64,000 bases of DNA from Bradyrhizobium barranii subsp. barranii. Its GTDB lineage: Bacteria > Pseudomonadota > Alphaproteobacteria > Rhizobiales > Xanthobacteraceae. Below are positions 8,498-22,989 of the stretch, piece after piece; positions within the stretch are counted from its first letter, which is position 1; every line of letters begins with the position of its first letter. The DNA is taken from NCBI RefSeq assembly GCF_017565645.3, contig NZ_CP086136.1, positions 6,989,501 through 7,053,500 of the forward strand, given 5' to 3'. The notes beneath the pieces are model-generated. The model ran no database searches. It saw only the letters and a program-made list of their open reading frames with translations, and was not told where the DNA came from. Both the position numbers and the translations under genes were made by a program.

Positions 8498-9724
8498 CTA
8501 GCGGTCGGTGTCGTCGCGCTCCGCCCGCGCCAATTCTGCCGCCGCAAGATCGCCGGTCTCCTCGAGCCGTGCCTTCGCGGTCTGATGGACGTGGGCGCCG
8601 AGCGTCGGCATGCGCTCGATCAGCGCGTGAAAATCCTGGGCGTCGAGCACGAGCAGCCGCGTCTTGCGCGTCGCCGTCACCGTGCCGCTGCGCTTGGTCT
8701 TATGTAGCAGCGCGATCTCGCCGAAGAAGGTGCCGTCGGTGAGGCGCACCTGCTGGCTCGGCAGCGCGATCTCGACCTCGCCGGCAGTGATGAAATACAT
8801 CGACGAGGCGGTATCGCCACGGCGCACCAATATTTCGCCCTGCTCGATGGTGCGGGCCCGGAGCAACCGCATGATGTCGGCGATCTCCGCGGCCGAAAGA
8901 TGCGAGAACAGCGGCACCCGCGCCAGCATGCCCCAGGTCACCACGAAATCGCGCCGCCTCACCTCCTCGGCGAAGGCGGTCGAGATGATCGCGACCGGCA
9001 GCGCGATCATGGCAAAGCCTGAGATGATCGCGAACACCGAGATGAATTTACCGAGCGGCGTCACCGGCACGACGTCGCCATAGCCGACGGTGCCGAGCGT
9101 CACGATTGCCCACCACATCGCGTCCGGAATGGTGCCGAGCTTGCTGGGCTGCACATCACGCTCGATGGCGTAGAGCAGCGAGGCGAAGGTCAGTACCACA
9201 CCGATCAGGATGACGATGCAGCCAATCAGCGCACGCCGCTCGGCATGGATGGCCGCGAGCAGCGAGCGCATCGCCGGCGAATAACGGATCAGCTTGAAGA
9301 ACGGCAGCACGCCGAGCCCAGCCAGCGTCGCGTGCCGGCCGGTGGCCAGCACGATCGCGGCCGGCAGGAACGCCATGAGGTCGATGATGCCGAGCGCGGA
9401 GAAGGCATAAGAGAGCCGGTCGGACAGCGCGGAGCCGTTGCGCTGGGTGTGCCCCGCAACGGTCCACAGCCGCGCCAGATATTCGAGCGCGAACACGATG
9501 ACGGCGAGGACGGCGACCGCGCTGAACAGCGTGTCGAACCGCGCGTCGAGCTCCGGCACCGAGGCGAGGATCATCGCGACCACGTCGAGCACGATGACGC
9601 TGATGATCACCTGGATGAAGCGCGACCCGATCGAGTAGGCGAGCGGATCGTGCTCCAGCAATTCGTACAGGCGATCCCTTAGGTTGGGATCGGCCGAGCC
9701 ACGTCCTCGCGGAACGAGGCGCAT
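8498..9724 (-). CDS. Cyclic-nucleotide-gated potassium channel, MlotiK1-like
   Basis: The protein has 408 residues. Six hydrophobic segments occupy about residues 35-245; the pore loop carries the potassium selectivity filter TLGTVGYGDVVP near residue 213. S4 (FFKLIRYSPAMRSLL) has few arginines, so voltage sensing is probably weak. Residues about 275-385 form a cyclic-nucleotide-binding domain with the phosphate cassette FFGEIALLHKTKRSGTVTA. The family conducts potassium across the inner membrane in response to cAMP. The start lies six bases after the alaS stop, so the gene is probably co-transcribed with alaS. The tail (EETGDLAAAELARAERDDTDR) is charged. Confidence 0.88.
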   Translation of the reverse strand: MRLVPRGRGSADPNLRDRLYELLEHDPLAYSIGSRFIQVIISVIVLDVVAMILASVPELDARFDTLFSAVAVLAVIVFALEYLARLWTVAGHTQRNGSALSDRLSYAFSALGIIDLMAFLPAAIVLATGRHATLAGLGVLPFFKLIRYSPAMRSLLAAIHAERRALIGCIVILIGVVLTFASLLYAIERDVQPSKLGTIPDAMWWAIVTLGTVGYGDVVPVTPLGKFISVFAIISGFAMIALPVAIISTAFAEEVRRRDFVVTWGMLARVPLFSHLSAAEIADIMRLLRARTIEQGEILVRRGDTASSMYFITAGEVEIALPSQQVRLTDGTFFGEIALLHKTKRSGTVTATRKTRLLVLDAQDFHALIERMPTLGAHVHQTAKARLEETGDLAAAELARAERDDTDR

Positions 9725-9730
9725 GGCCGT

Positions 9731-12415
<2,685 letters not shown>

Positions 12416-12649
12416 CCAATCGGGTGTGCTTGGACCCGCGATACGCCATCCAAACCGGGCATTTGGGCTGATATCTGCGGGTCAAAGCGCTTTTAGACAA
12501 GGCCAGCTGCGCTGTCCAGAAACTGTGCAAGGAGATCAGTGAGTTGCCGCAGGCGCGCAATCCCGTTTGCAATCCCGTTGAAAGCCGCCAGGTGCGCGTT
12601 GACAGGCTTGGCCGGGCTGTGGTCTGTACCCATCTGTATCGTACGGCCA

Positions 12650-12822
12650 CGTCGGGAGAGACCGGCTTTGGTGCCGGCGCCGAAGGAGCAACCGCCCCGG
12701 AAACTCTCAGGCAAAAGGACCGCGTGGCTTTGACGACATCTGGAAAGAGGCGCCGACGGGCATAGCCCGGACGACGTCCGCCGACGGGATAATACTCTCA
12801 GGCACAGCGACAGATGGGGCTT
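12650..12822 (+). promoter_or_regulatory. Tandem glycine riboswitch upstream of gcvT
   Basis: Aptamer 1 (about 12650-12748) has the conserved GGGAGAGACCGG, GCCGAAGGAGCAACCGCCCC and ACTCTCAGGCAAAAGGACCG segments. Aptamer 2 (about 12749-12822) has GAAAGAGGCGCCGACGGG, then ATACTCTCAGGCACAGCGAC and AGATGGGG. Two aptamers in series are the classic cooperative glycine riboswitch, which typically turns on gcv expression at high glycine. The downstream gcvT start is about 50 bases away. The 230 bases between alaS and this element should contain the promoter; no clear hexamers were identified. Confidence 0.95.
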
Positions 12823-12874
12823 CGACTGGTTGCTACCGGGGAATCGTCCCCGGGGAACCGCCGAGGGCCCCGTG

Positions 12875-14023
12875 ATGCTTGCGCGCGACGACCAAGATTC
12901 CCTCAAACGTACGCCCCTTCATGGGCTTCATGTCTCCCTCGGCGGCAAGATGGTGCCGTTCGCGGGCTATGACATGCCCGTTCAGTACCCCGCGGGCGTC
13001 CTGAAAGAGCACCTCCATACCCGTTCCTCCGCCGGCCTGTTCGACGTCTCCCATATGGGCCAGCTCGCGCTTCGGCCGAAGTCGGGCAAGGTCGAGGACG
13101 CTGCCCGCGCGCTGGAACGGCTGGTGCCGCAGGATATCGTGGCGATTGCCCCGGGACGGCAGCGCTATGCCCAGTTCACCAATCCGGACGGCGGGATTCT
13201 CGACGATCTGATGGTCGCCAATTTCGGCGACCACCTGTTCCTGGTCGTCAACGCCGCCTGCAAGGAAGCGGACGAAGCGCATCTGCGCGCGCATCTCTCG
13301 GACGACTGCATCATCGATTCGCTTCAAGACCGCGCCCTGATCGCGCTGCAGGGCCCGAAGGCAGAAGCCGCGCTGGCGAAATTGTGTGCAGAGGCCCCCT
13401 CCATGAAGTTCATGGATGCCGGCCCGCACAAGGTCGCCGGTCTCGACTGCTTCGTCTCGCGCTCCGGCTACACCGGCGAGGACGGGTTCGAGATTTCGGT
13501 CCCCGCGGCCGATGCCGAGCGCCTCGCCAAAACGCTGCTGGACAATCCCGATGTGATGCCGATCGGCTTAGGGGCCCGCGACAGCCTGCGGCTGGAAGCC
13601 GGGCTCTGCCTCTACGGCCACGACATCGACACCGCCACCACGCCGGTCGAGGCCGCGCTGGAATGGTCGGTGCAGAAGAGCCGCCGCAGCGGCGGCGCGC
13701 GCACCGGCGGCTTTCCCGGCACTGATGCGATCCTCGCTCATTTCGATCACGGCGCAAGCCGCCGCCGCGTCGGCCTGCGCACGGAAGGCCGCGCGCCGGT
13801 GCGCGAGGGCGCGCTGCTGTTTGCGGATGACGCCGGCGGCGAGCCGATCGGAAAGGTCACCTCGGGCGGCTTCGGCCCGAGCCTGAATGCGCCGGTCGCG
13901 ATGGGCTATGTGCCCACGGCATCGAGCGCGCTCGATACAAAACTCTTCGCCGAAGTGCGCGGCCAGCGGCTGCCGCTCACGGTCGCCGCCATGCCTTTCG
14001 TGAAAAACACCTACAAACGCTGA
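12875..14023 (+). CDS. gcvT: Glycine cleavage system T protein (aminomethyltransferase)
   Basis: The protein has 382 residues. ATG 12875 (or the adjacent in-frame GTG 12872) fits the family length better than the open frame extending into the riboswitch. GcvT transfers the methylene group from the lipoyl arm of GcvH to tetrahydrofolate. Family features visible are [24 protein letters not shown] near the N-terminus (given here in family form), [12 protein letters not shown], and [14 protein letters not shown] near residue 200. It is the first gene of gcvTHP, under riboswitch control. Confidence 0.97.
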   Translation: MLARDDQDSLKRTPLHGLHVSLGGKMVPFAGYDMPVQYPAGVLKEHLHTRSSAGLFDVSHMGQLALRPKSGKVEDAARALERLVPQDIVAIAPGRQRYAQFTNPDGGILDDLMVANFGDHLFLVVNAACKEADEAHLRAHLSDDCIIDSLQDRALIALQGPKAEAALAKLCAEAPSMKFMDAGPHKVAGLDCFVSRSGYTGEDGFEISVPAADAERLAKTLLDNPDVMPIGLGARDSLRLEAGLCLYGHDIDTATTPVEAALEWSVQKSRRSGGARTGGFPGTDAILAHFDHGASRRRVGLRTEGRAPVREGALLFADDAGGEPIGKVTSGGFGPSLNAPVAMGYVPTASSALDTKLFAEVRGQRLPLTVAAMPFVKNTYKR

Positions 14024-14034
14024 GGACTGAGAAA

Positions 14035-14403
14035 ATGACCACGACGCTGTACACCTCCGACCACGAATGGCTGGCCATCGACGGCGATGTCGCCACCGTC
14101 GGCATCACCGACTACGCGCAGTCGCAGCTCGGCGACGTCGTATTCGTCGAGTTGCCGAAGGTCGGCCGCAGCCTGAAGAAGGCGGAAGCCGCCGCCGTCG
14201 TGGAATCGGTGAAGGCCGCCTCCGACGTCTACGCGCCTGTCACCGGCGAAGTGCTCGAGACCAACGACGCGCTCGCCGCCGAGCCGGCGCTGGTCAACTC
14301 GGACGCGCAAGGCAAGGCGTGGTTCTTCAAGATCAGAATGGCCGACAAGAGCGAGCTCGGCGGCCTCATGGATGAGGCCGCCTACAAGGCACATACGGCG
14401 TGA
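14035..14403 (+). CDS. gcvH: Glycine cleavage system H protein
   Basis: The protein has 122 residues, normal for GcvH. It is the lipoylated shuttle protein that carries the aminomethyl intermediate between GcvP, GcvT and the L protein. The lipoylation site is Lys60 within [19 protein letters not shown]. The gene begins 11 bases after gcvT with GAGGACTGAG as ribosome binding region, so it is in the same operon. Confidence 0.97.
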   Translation: MTTTLYTSDHEWLAIDGDVATVGITDYAQSQLGDVVFVELPKVGRSLKKAEAAAVVESVKAASDVYAPVTGEVLETNDALAAEPALVNSDAQGKAWFFKIRMADKSELGGLMDEAAYKAHTA

Positions 14404-14431
14404 GATGAAGCGAACTCTGACCTCATATTCG

Positions 14432-14552
14432 GTGTCATCACCCGCCTTGTGCGCACTGCGCACTGGGGCGGGTGATCCAGTACGCCGCGGCTTCTCGGCT
14501 CAAGCCGTGACGCCTGCGTTTACTGGATGCCCCGCCTTCGCGGGGCATGACG
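14432..14552. repeat. Palindromic intergenic repeat of a second family, within the gcv operon
   Basis: The element has nested inverted repeats: TCATCACCCGCC pairs with GGCGGGTGATCCAGTA, and TACTGGATGCCCCGCC is followed by TTCGCGGGGCATGACG. The layout is that of rhizobial repetitive palindromic elements. It lies between gcvH and gcvP and would form a large hairpin in the operon transcript, which may tune gcvP level. Confidence 0.8.
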
Positions 14553-14580
14553 GCGACAGCGAAATCTAAAGCGAGGACCC

Positions 14581-17451
<2,871 letters not shown>

Positions 17452-17464
17452 GGGATCGTAGCTT

Positions 17465-17588
17465 CGTAGGGTGGGCAAAGCGACTTGTCCGCCGTAGCTC
17501 GAAGAGCGAAGGCGGAAGCGTGGCCACCACCTTTGTGCGCGTTGGAATATGGTGGGCACGGCGCTTGCGCGCCTTTGCCCACCCTACG
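17465..17588. repeat. Dispersed palindromic repeat, copy 3 (inverted)
   Basis: Relative to the copies at 3451 and 5007 this one is in the opposite orientation: it begins CGTAGGGTGGGCAAAGCGAC, contains CGAAGAGCGAAGGCGGAAGCG, and ends CGCCTTTGCCCACCCTACG. It lies between the convergent gcvP and the following minus-strand gene. Confidence 0.9.
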
Positions 17589-17603
17589 GCCCCGAACGCA
17601 TAT

Positions 17604-18599
17604 CTAGGGTGCAACCAGCGAATGGTTCTGTCGGTCCCAACGCCACAGCCGTTCGTTGGTCAGAAGCGTTCCGCCCCACCAGCGTCTGATCGGGTTTTGG
17701 CGGCAGAAATCCTCCCGGCCTTCAAGGACCGCTTCCCCAAATTCGGTGAGCGATAGCCGGCTTCGGCGAAAGGCGGCGTTGCGGCCTCGCGCATCGTGCG
17801 GGGCCAGCGTCGCGAGTTTCGGATCGAGACCCGTGATCACCGGCATTGGGCCGGACCCAAGCCCTTCGAGCAGCGGGCCCAATTCCCATTGATCGAACAC
17901 GCGCGTTTGCAGCGGACCGTCCGGTTGAAACAGCTCCTTGGTACGGTTGTGCCCCCGCGCAATCAGGTCGAGAAGCCGTGCTTCCGTCGTACCTAGTCCG
18001 GTGATTGGTGATGGCAGTTCTGCCAGCAATTGTTCCATCGCAGGCTTCAGGAAGGGCAGCCTGGGGAAATCCCTGCCGAGCAATCCGAAACAGAGCTCCG
18101 GCGTTGGCGCCCGGTAGGCTTCCCAGGCCATGTTAGCGATCTCGAAGTCGCAGTCCGCGACCTCCAACTCCCGCACCATACGATCGCGAAGCGCCGTGCC
18201 GTCCGCTCCGCGCAGGTCGAAATTGACACGTCGCAATCTCAGACGATCGGTGATCGATGGATGGGACCGCAAATAATCGAGGATCCAGATCAGTTGCAAC
18301 TGACTATTGGGCTCAGGGTCGAACCACAGCTCGATGAGATCGACGCCATAGGTCTCGCAAAACCAAATCAGGCCTGTCTCCTTGTGGGCGAGACCGGTCT
18401 GAGGCAACCGGCCAACAAGATCGGACCAACGCACCTCCGGATCGCCTCTGACATAGCCTCCCGTCAGGTATTGCTCGAGGTGATGCGAGGTAGGCAGTGG
18501 CCCCGAAACGAAGCGAAAGATGAACGGCACGACCATGTCGGCGCGATCCGCATGGGCAAGACCGACGCCGGACGAACTGGTCAGGATCACGCGTTTCAT
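17604..18599 (-). CDS. Conserved hypothetical protein, DUF1835-like
   Basis: The protein has 331 residues from ATG 18599 (TTTGGGGG upstream); an in-frame TTG at 18614 is possible. No signal or membrane segment is visible. The layout resembles DUF1835-type proteins: an N-terminal region with LPTSHHLEQYL and ELWFDPEPNSQLQLIWILDY, then a C-terminal part with LPSPITGLGTTEARLLDLIA and a terminal RRWWGGTLLTNERLWRWD. No catalytic role is known to me for this family. It is a single gene between gcvP and recA. Confidence 0.7.
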   Translation of the reverse strand: MKRVILTSSSGVGLAHADRADMVVPFIFRFVSGPLPTSHHLEQYLTGGYVRGDPEVRWSDLVGRLPQTGLAHKETGLIWFCETYGVDLIELWFDPEPNSQLQLIWILDYLRSHPSITDRLRLRRVNFDLRGADGTALRDRMVRELEVADCDFEIANMAWEAYRAPTPELCFGLLGRDFPRLPFLKPAMEQLLAELPSPITGLGTTEARLLDLIARGHNRTKELFQPDGPLQTRVFDQWELGPLLEGLGSGPMPVITGLDPKLATLAPHDARGRNAAFRRSRLSLTEFGEAVLEGREDFCRQNPIRRWWGGTLLTNERLWRWDRQNHSLVAP

Positions 18600-18692
18600 C
18601 GCGAACGCCCCCAAAACGAAACGGACACTGACGACGTCGGCAACTCAACGTCCTCAGCGCCCGCTCCTCGCGAAAATTTTTCGCGTTAGGTC

Positions 18693-19781
<1,089 letters not shown>

Positions 19782-19874
19782 TGGGTCGTGCTCCTTATGG
19801 CGAGGATTCGCTAGAGGGACAAACGATTGGCGGGGCGGGCCGGCGATAAAAGTAATGCACCCTATTTGTTCCAA

Positions 19875-19889
19875 GTTCGCAATATGTTC
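19875..19889. promoter_or_regulatory. SOS box (LexA operator) of recA
   Basis: GTTCGCAATATGTTC matches the alphaproteobacterial LexA consensus GTTC-N7-GTTC exactly. It lies about 94 bases upstream of the recA start. Confidence 0.9.
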
Positions 19890-19907
19890 TTTCGCGGATT
19901 TTGGCGC

Positions 19908-19961
19908 TGGCCTGTTTCCGGCGACATTGCCCTGGTTTGAAATGACACGTGGCCTGTTTTG
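19908..19961. promoter_or_regulatory. Array 1 of degenerate 12-bp elements
   Basis: Three elements on the plus strand, TGGCCTGTTTCC (19908), TGCCCTGGTTTG (19928) and TGGCCTGTTTTG (19950), are spaced 20 and 22 bp, so they face the same side of the helix. The array sits between recA and the tiny gene at 20102, ending about 140 bases before that start. See the other arrays at 20654, 22309, 23303 and 23967. Confidence 0.55.
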
Positions 19962-20101
19962 TTCTGGGCAACCATACGGTGTATTCACGGGCGGAACACG
20001 CCGTCATATATTACCGAAGTTTCCCGGTTTTGGCACGATCTGCATAGACGCCAATTCTAACCGGACGCATGCTCACCCCTCTAGATTGTGGAGGGTGAAC
20101 C

Positions 20102-20188
20102 ATGATCGAGCGGCTCATCCAGGCGGGCATTGTCGCGGTAGGCGCCATCAACACCGGCCTAATCGTCTGGCTGATCCTGATGATTTGA
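20102..20188 (+). CDS. 28-residue membrane peptide
   Basis: The peptide MIERLIQAGIVAVGAINTGL continues IVWLILMI and is almost wholly a single hydrophobic helix, so it is probably an inner-membrane miniprotein. The start has a strong Shine-Dalgarno, GGAGGG, seven bases upstream (TGGAGGGTGAACC before ATG). The stop is overlapped by a hairpin with a T-run, giving a complete tiny transcription unit. Downstream of array 1 by about 140 bases. Function unknown; not found by length-limited gene callers. Confidence 0.6.
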   Translation: MIERLIQAGIVAVGAINTGLIVWLILMI

Positions 20189-20214
20189 GGCCGCCTCAGT
20201 TGGCGGCCTCTTTT
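20187..20214 (+). terminator. Intrinsic terminator with TCAGTT loop (T1)
   Basis: A 9-bp stem, GAGGCCGCC with GGCGGCCTC, encloses TCAGTT and is followed by TTTT. The same stem and loop recur at 21296, 21977, 22117 and 22967. Confidence 0.85.
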
Positions 20215-20375
20215 CCATCCAGCTTCTCATCGATGTAGGCCCGCGCTCCCTTTGAGGCCGCTCTAGTGGGAGCCATTCCTGCGAAGCGATCTCCTTGCCC
20301 GATCCTGGGATAAACAATCCATTCCCATTTTTCTTCGGTGAGTGGCCGGCCATAAAGCCGCCGTCCGGTGCGGTC
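20196..20375 (-). pseudogene. Remnant of a small gene ending in KEAAN
   Basis: A 59-codon open frame with strong protein-like content includes PLTEEKWEWIVYPRIGQGDR and SKGARAYIDEKLDGKEAAN. It has no ATG, GTG or TTG near its beginning; the only internal ATG would leave 26 residues. Its stop lies in the loop of terminator T1. I read it as a decayed or start-less remnant; the amino-acid composition and aromatic content argue against a random frame. The parent family was not recognised. Confidence 0.4.
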
Positions 20376-20414
20376 CTATAGTGGCCCTACTTCGCATCTG
20401 CGAGTGGCCGGCAT

Positions 20415-20588
20415 CTAACCGGCGGGTTTTTCTTTGTCCTCGTGCGGCTGCTCGCCACGGTTTTCGGCAGTCTGCTCCGGATCCCCGGGCTTCTTCCCGG
20501 CCATGTTCCCAGGATTGAAATGGTACTTGCCGTCCGGATTCTCGCCGGGCTGCTTCTCATTTGGATTTTTATTGTTGTCGTCGGCCAT
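20415..20588 (-). CDS. 57-residue hydrophilic small protein
   Basis: The protein begins MADDNNKNPNEKQPGENPDG, continues KYHFNPGNMAGKKPGDPEQT and ends HEDKEKPAG. It is highly charged, lacks hydrophobic segments, and is likely disordered, which recalls small stress or desiccation-type proteins; this is only a resemblance. AAGGAA lies about ten bases before the ATG. Its upstream side faces array 2 (20654-20757), which it shares with the divergent gene at 20881. Confidence 0.6.
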   Translation of the reverse strand: MADDNNKNPNEKQPGENPDGKYHFNPGNMAGKKPGDPEQTAENRGEQPHEDKEKPAG

Positions 20589-20653
20589 AAGGCTGTTCCT
20601 TTAGAGGGAGGAACAACATGCAACAGGGCGGGCAATCCCTTAGTTCCTACCAG

Positions 20654-20757
20654 TGGCCTACTTTGCAATCCCGAGTGGCCTATTTCGGCAGTACCCGGAT
20701 GCTGGCCTGGTTTCCGAGCGCGGTGGCCTAGTTTGATTTTCGCGGTGGCCCGATTTG
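20654..20757. promoter_or_regulatory. Array 2 of degenerate 12-bp elements
   Basis: Five elements: TGGCCTACTTTG (20654), TGGCCTATTTCG (20676), TGGCCTGGTTTC (20703), TGGCCTAGTTTG (20724) and TGGCCCGATTTG (20746). Spacings are 22, 27, 21 and 22 bp. It lies between the divergent small genes at 20588 and 20881 and ends 124 bases before the latter. Two looser relatives occur at 20382 and 20405. Confidence 0.65.
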
Positions 20758-20785
20758 GATTTGAAGAACGGACCGCAAACGAATG

Positions 20786-20827
20786 TGTTCCGCTAAGCGA
20801 ACATGAGGTGTAGAGTTCCGTAGAACT
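20786..20827. promoter_or_regulatory. Paired inverted repeats before the first 65-residue paralogue
   Basis: TGTTC-N8-GAACA (20786-20803) is followed by AGTTC-CGTA-GAACT (20814-20827), 54 bases before the ATG at 20881. The same AGTTC-N4-GAACT form occurs before the third paralogue at 23449-23462, so a shared regulator is plausible. Confidence 0.5.
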
Positions 20828-20880
20828 TCTGTGCCCCTTGAAAGTTTTAAGCAGAGCGAACTTTGTGACAGGAGGAAGTC

Positions 20881-21078
20881 ATGAAGCGCTTCCGATTCAA
20901 ACCGGATAGAGTGCTTGGAGAGCGGCTCATCAAGGAAGCCAGACTAGCGCGAGAAAAGGCAGAACAATTGCAGGCGGCCCCAGAGCAAGAGGCTCTTTTG
21001 AAGAAGGCCCACGAATCCGATGTCGCCGCCCGCATTGAGGAATGGTTGAAATCATCCGGCTTGCAGCCGCCGAAGTAA
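20881..21078 (+). CDS. Small helical protein, paralogue 1 of 3
   Basis: The 65-residue protein starts after an excellent ribosome site (AGGAGGAAGTC before ATG). It is mostly charged helix (RLIKEARLAREKAEQLQAAP) and ends with the shared tail EEWLKSSGLQPPK. It is related to the proteins at 22508 and 23503 through the block (L)LRKARQAE/KKAHESD and the tail. No signal, membrane or known catalytic motif. The basic N-terminus (MKRFRFKP) could contact nucleic acid, but this is speculation. It belongs to repeated module 1: array, this gene, pseudogene, RNA copy A. Confidence 0.75.
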   Translation: MKRFRFKPDRVLGERLIKEARLAREKAEQLQAAPEQEALLKKAHESDVAARIEEWLKSSGLQPPK

Positions 21079-21127
21079 GCCCGTCGCGTTGACTCCGCTG
21101 GTTCTCGAAACAGCGGGCCAGCGGGCC

Positions 21128-21295
21128 ATGCAAGATCATCTGGTTCAACTTGAGAAGCTGCGGAAGGACGCGGCGGAGTGCGCTCTCATCCGCGACCGAC
21201 GCCGCTAAGCGCGAACTATTCGACCGCCTCGCAAGTCATCTTACAGTCCTGGCCGACCAAGTTAAATGGCGATGCTCGAACGGAAGACCGGTTAA
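21128..21295 (+). pseudogene. Frameshifted small protein gene
   Basis: The frame opens MQDHLVQLEKLRKDAAECAL, then continues in another frame as SATDAAKRELFDRLASHLTV and LADQV, and returns to the first frame for AMLERKTG and a TAA at 21293. The three pieces together match a small Bradyrhizobium protein family I recognise by pattern (QLRKDAAECALI...KRELFARLAEHL). Two single-base indels of opposite sign, near 21190-21200 and 21260-21266, break it. Terminator T2 follows directly, as expected for the true gene end. Confidence 0.65.
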
Positions 21296-21320
21296 GGCCG
21301 CCTCAGTTGGCGGCTTCTTT
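21296..21320 (+). terminator. Hairpin of the T1 family (T2)
   Basis: The stem GCCGCC with GGCGGC encloses TCAGTT and is followed by TTCTTT. It lies one base after the stop of the frameshifted gene. Confidence 0.7.
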
Positions 21321-21452
21321 GCCAGCTTCCCGGCGAAGCTTTCGCAAAAGGATTTCGATGTAGCCTTCCAAGTCAGCCACGCTGTCAGCCGACAATCCCT
21401 CCGGGAAAAACGCGCAAGCTCGCCATTCATAGAACCACGGAAAAGAAGTGCC
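21303..21452 (-). pseudogene. Second minus-strand remnant ending in KEAAN
   Basis: A 49-codon frame reads GTSFPWFYEWRACAFFPEGL then SADSVADLEGYIEILLRKLR and REAGKEAAN. It looks like the C-terminus of a real protein with an amphipathic helix, but has no usable start codon except an internal GTG. Like the remnant at 20196 it ends within a TCAGTT hairpin. It is probably a truncated gene. Confidence 0.35.
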
Positions 21453-21613
21453 CTAATCCGCCTCTGCGCGTGTGAAACGATCTCGTCTCCTGCCCGTATC
21501 TATTGGGCTGGGGGATTTCAATGCCCAGTTCGACGCAGCGCCGCCACGCATCCATTTGAGCTTGGTCGCGTTGTGCCGTTGAACCTTCTCGTCATCCATT
21601 CGGACTGATCAAT

Positions 21614-21690
21614 ATCCGGGATTTTGCTAATCCCTCTCGGGGCTGGAACGCCGCCGCCTGCGCTTCATTTCAAGCGGGCGGCGTTTTCAT
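21614..21690 (+). ncRNA. Two-hairpin small RNA, copy A
   Basis: Stem 1 pairs CCGGGA (21616-21621) with TCTCGG (21635-21640). The conserved linker GGGGCTGGAA follows. Stem 2 pairs CGCCGCCTGC (21652-21661) with GCGGGCGGCG (21674-21683) and is followed by TTTT, so it is an intrinsic terminator. It aligns along its whole length with copies B and C. The upstream GAACCTT is kept, but the -24 GG and -12 GC seen in B and C are lost, so this copy may be silent. An array-type element (TGGCCTGATCTC) starts at 21699. Confidence 0.6.
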
Positions 21691-21821
21691 TTCATTTGTG
21701 GCCTGATCTCCACTGAGCGGCGCCGATAGTTTCACACGACTGTCATGGCACGTTCCTAGCATTGTCATGCGACGGGGGTCCGGCGCGCGGCTCTCCGTCC
21801 AACCTCGGCCTAGACCACCAG

Positions 21822-21971
21822 ATGGGCGGAGAGCTCGCCGACCTCCTGAACCATGGCGGCACGCCCGGGTTAGCTCGGCATGTGTCGCATCTGGTATTTT
21901 TCGCCTTCCTCGCCGTGACCGGGATCGGCTTCGTATTTCTGGTCACGATAACCCGCTTTGTGGGCGGATGA
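21822..21971 (+). CDS. 49-residue single-span membrane protein
   Basis: From ATG 21822 the protein has a short polar N-terminus (MGGELADLLNHGGTPGLARH) and one membrane segment (HLVFFAFLAVTGIGFVFLVT). A TTG at 21762 would add 20 residues. No clear Shine-Dalgarno is seen before either start. The stop is followed after five bases by a TCAGTA hairpin, the same arrangement as for the peptide at 20102. Function unknown. Confidence 0.45.
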   Translation: MGGELADLLNHGGTPGLARHVSHLVFFAFLAVTGIGFVFLVTITRFVGG

Positions 21972-21976
21972 AGCAA

Positions 21977-21996
21977 GGCCGCCTCAGTAGGCGGCC
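21977..21996 (+). terminator. Hairpin of the T1 family (T3), no T-run
   Basis: GGCCGCC pairs with GGCGGCC around TCAGTA. No T-tract follows, so it may only mark the message end or protect it. Confidence 0.5.
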
Positions 21997-22116
21997 TGAC
22001 GGGAACGGCTCTCGACCAAGGGATTGAGATTCCGGTCTGTGGCGCGACACTCTCGCGCCATCCACCCGGAACGGTCCATCGTACAATGCGCGCGTTGGCG
22101 ATGGGCCGGGTCTCGT

Positions 22117-22143
22117 GAGGCCGCCTCGGTTGGCGGCCTCTTT
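22117..22143 (+). terminator. Intrinsic terminator of the T1 family (T4)
   Basis: GAGGCCGCC pairs with GGCGGCCTC around TCGGTT and is followed by TTT. No certain gene precedes it. An 8-bp hairpin (TGGCGCGA with TCGCGCCA, 22040-22060) lies about 57 bases upstream, so the segment 22040-22143 could be a small RNA. Confidence 0.6.
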
Positions 22144-22308
22144 CGTTTCGTGAAGTCTTCCTTCCGCCAAGGAAGCCCCTCCGTACCGACTGGTTGATCC
22201 CGATAGATCATCTTGAAGATGCTCGCCGGATCCATGCCGCGCCCGTTCTTTCTGCTTTGGCGACACGCCCAGCTCAATAACATGGCGCTTAGTTGCGGCG
22301 GAGCGTGC

Positions 22309-22362
22309 TGTCCGCATTTGAGCCGTTGTGTCCCAAGTTGAATTCGTCAGTGTCCTAATTCG
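22309..22362. promoter_or_regulatory. Array 3 of degenerate 12-bp elements
   Basis: Elements TGTCCGCATTTG (22309), TGTCCCAAGTTG (22329) and TGTCCTAATTCG (22351) are spaced 20 and 22 bp. The array ends about 146 bases before the small gene at 22508. Confidence 0.6.
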
Positions 22363-22507
22363 TAAAAGTTCCGAATGGCGGGACAAATTGAGGACTCGCT
22401 AATCCCCTGATCCGAGCGCACACCATCACCGCCCGGATCGTGGCTACCATCGGTGACGAGAACGCTCCATCACAGCGCTCCCGCCCCCTCGAACAGGGAG
22501 CAGCGCC

Positions 22508-22708
22508 TTGCAAAGACGGCAACGCATCAGACAATCCGTATCTCTTCAGGACAGGCTGCGGGTCTTCGCTGACGATATCCGCACCCGGGCGGCAGAGCTT
22601 TCGCCAGGCGTTCTGAAGGATGATATGCTGAGGAAAGCCCGTCAGGCTGACACTGCATGTCACCTCGAAGAGTGGGTCAATTCCTCGGGTTTGCAGGCAC
22701 CGAAGTAA
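22508..22708 (+). CDS. Small helical protein, paralogue 2 of 3
   Basis: The protein has 66 residues, starting with TTG preceded by AGGGAGC. It shares a basic N-terminus (MQRRQRIRQSVSLQDRLRVF), the block DDMLRKARQADTACHLEEW and the tail SSGLQAPK with the proteins at 20881 and 23503. It is predicted to be soluble and helical. The stop is 11 bases before the DUF6894 gene, so the two form an operon. It belongs to module 2: array 3, this gene, DUF6894 gene, RNA copy B. Confidence 0.72.
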   Translation: MQRRQRIRQSVSLQDRLRVFADDIRTRAAELSPGVLKDDMLRKARQADTACHLEEWVNSSGLQAPK

Positions 22709-22719
22709 GCTGAGCATCA

Positions 22720-22962
22720 ATGGCTCAGTATTTTTTCGACCTCAGGTCGGATGGCATCTTCTCGCAGGACAAAGATGGCGTCGAACTGCTGGACGCCGAG
22801 GCGGCACACGATATGGCGCTCGGCGCACTTGTCGATGCCGCCCGCGATGCGATCATGGAAGGTTCGACGGGCCAGCATTTCGCGGTGGAAGTTCGTAACG
22901 GAACTGGCCGTGTTCTCGAAGTCACCGCCATTTTCAATTCCAGGATTTTCAGCAAGCAATGA
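22720..22962 (+). CDS. DUF6894-type small protein (1)
   Basis: The protein has 80 residues. The family pattern is clear: YFFDLRSDG at the start, D(E/K)DGVELLDAEAAHDMALGAL, then VEVRNGTGRVLEVTAIF. Related proteins are at 26778 and 29597. The family is common in Bradyrhizobium and has no known function; it is predicted to be a small cytoplasmic alpha/beta protein. The gene is coupled to paralogue 2 and is followed by a TCAGT hairpin five bases after its stop. Confidence 0.8.
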   Translation: MAQYFFDLRSDGIFSQDKDGVELLDAEAAHDMALGALVDAARDAIMEGSTGQHFAVEVRNGTGRVLEVTAIFNSRIFSKQ

Positions 22963-22966
22963 TAAC

Positions 22967-22989
22967 GCCGCCTCAGTGGCGGCCTCTTT
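22967..22989 (+). terminator. Intrinsic terminator of the T1 family (T5)
   Basis: GCCGCC pairs with GGCGGC around TCAGT, followed by CTCTTT. It ends the paralogue 2 / DUF6894 operon. Confidence 0.7.

Noticed and set aside
21150..21608. 152-codon plus-strand frame across 21150-21608
   Set aside because: It joins the shifted middle of a small pseudogene to non-coding sequence and runs through hairpin T2.
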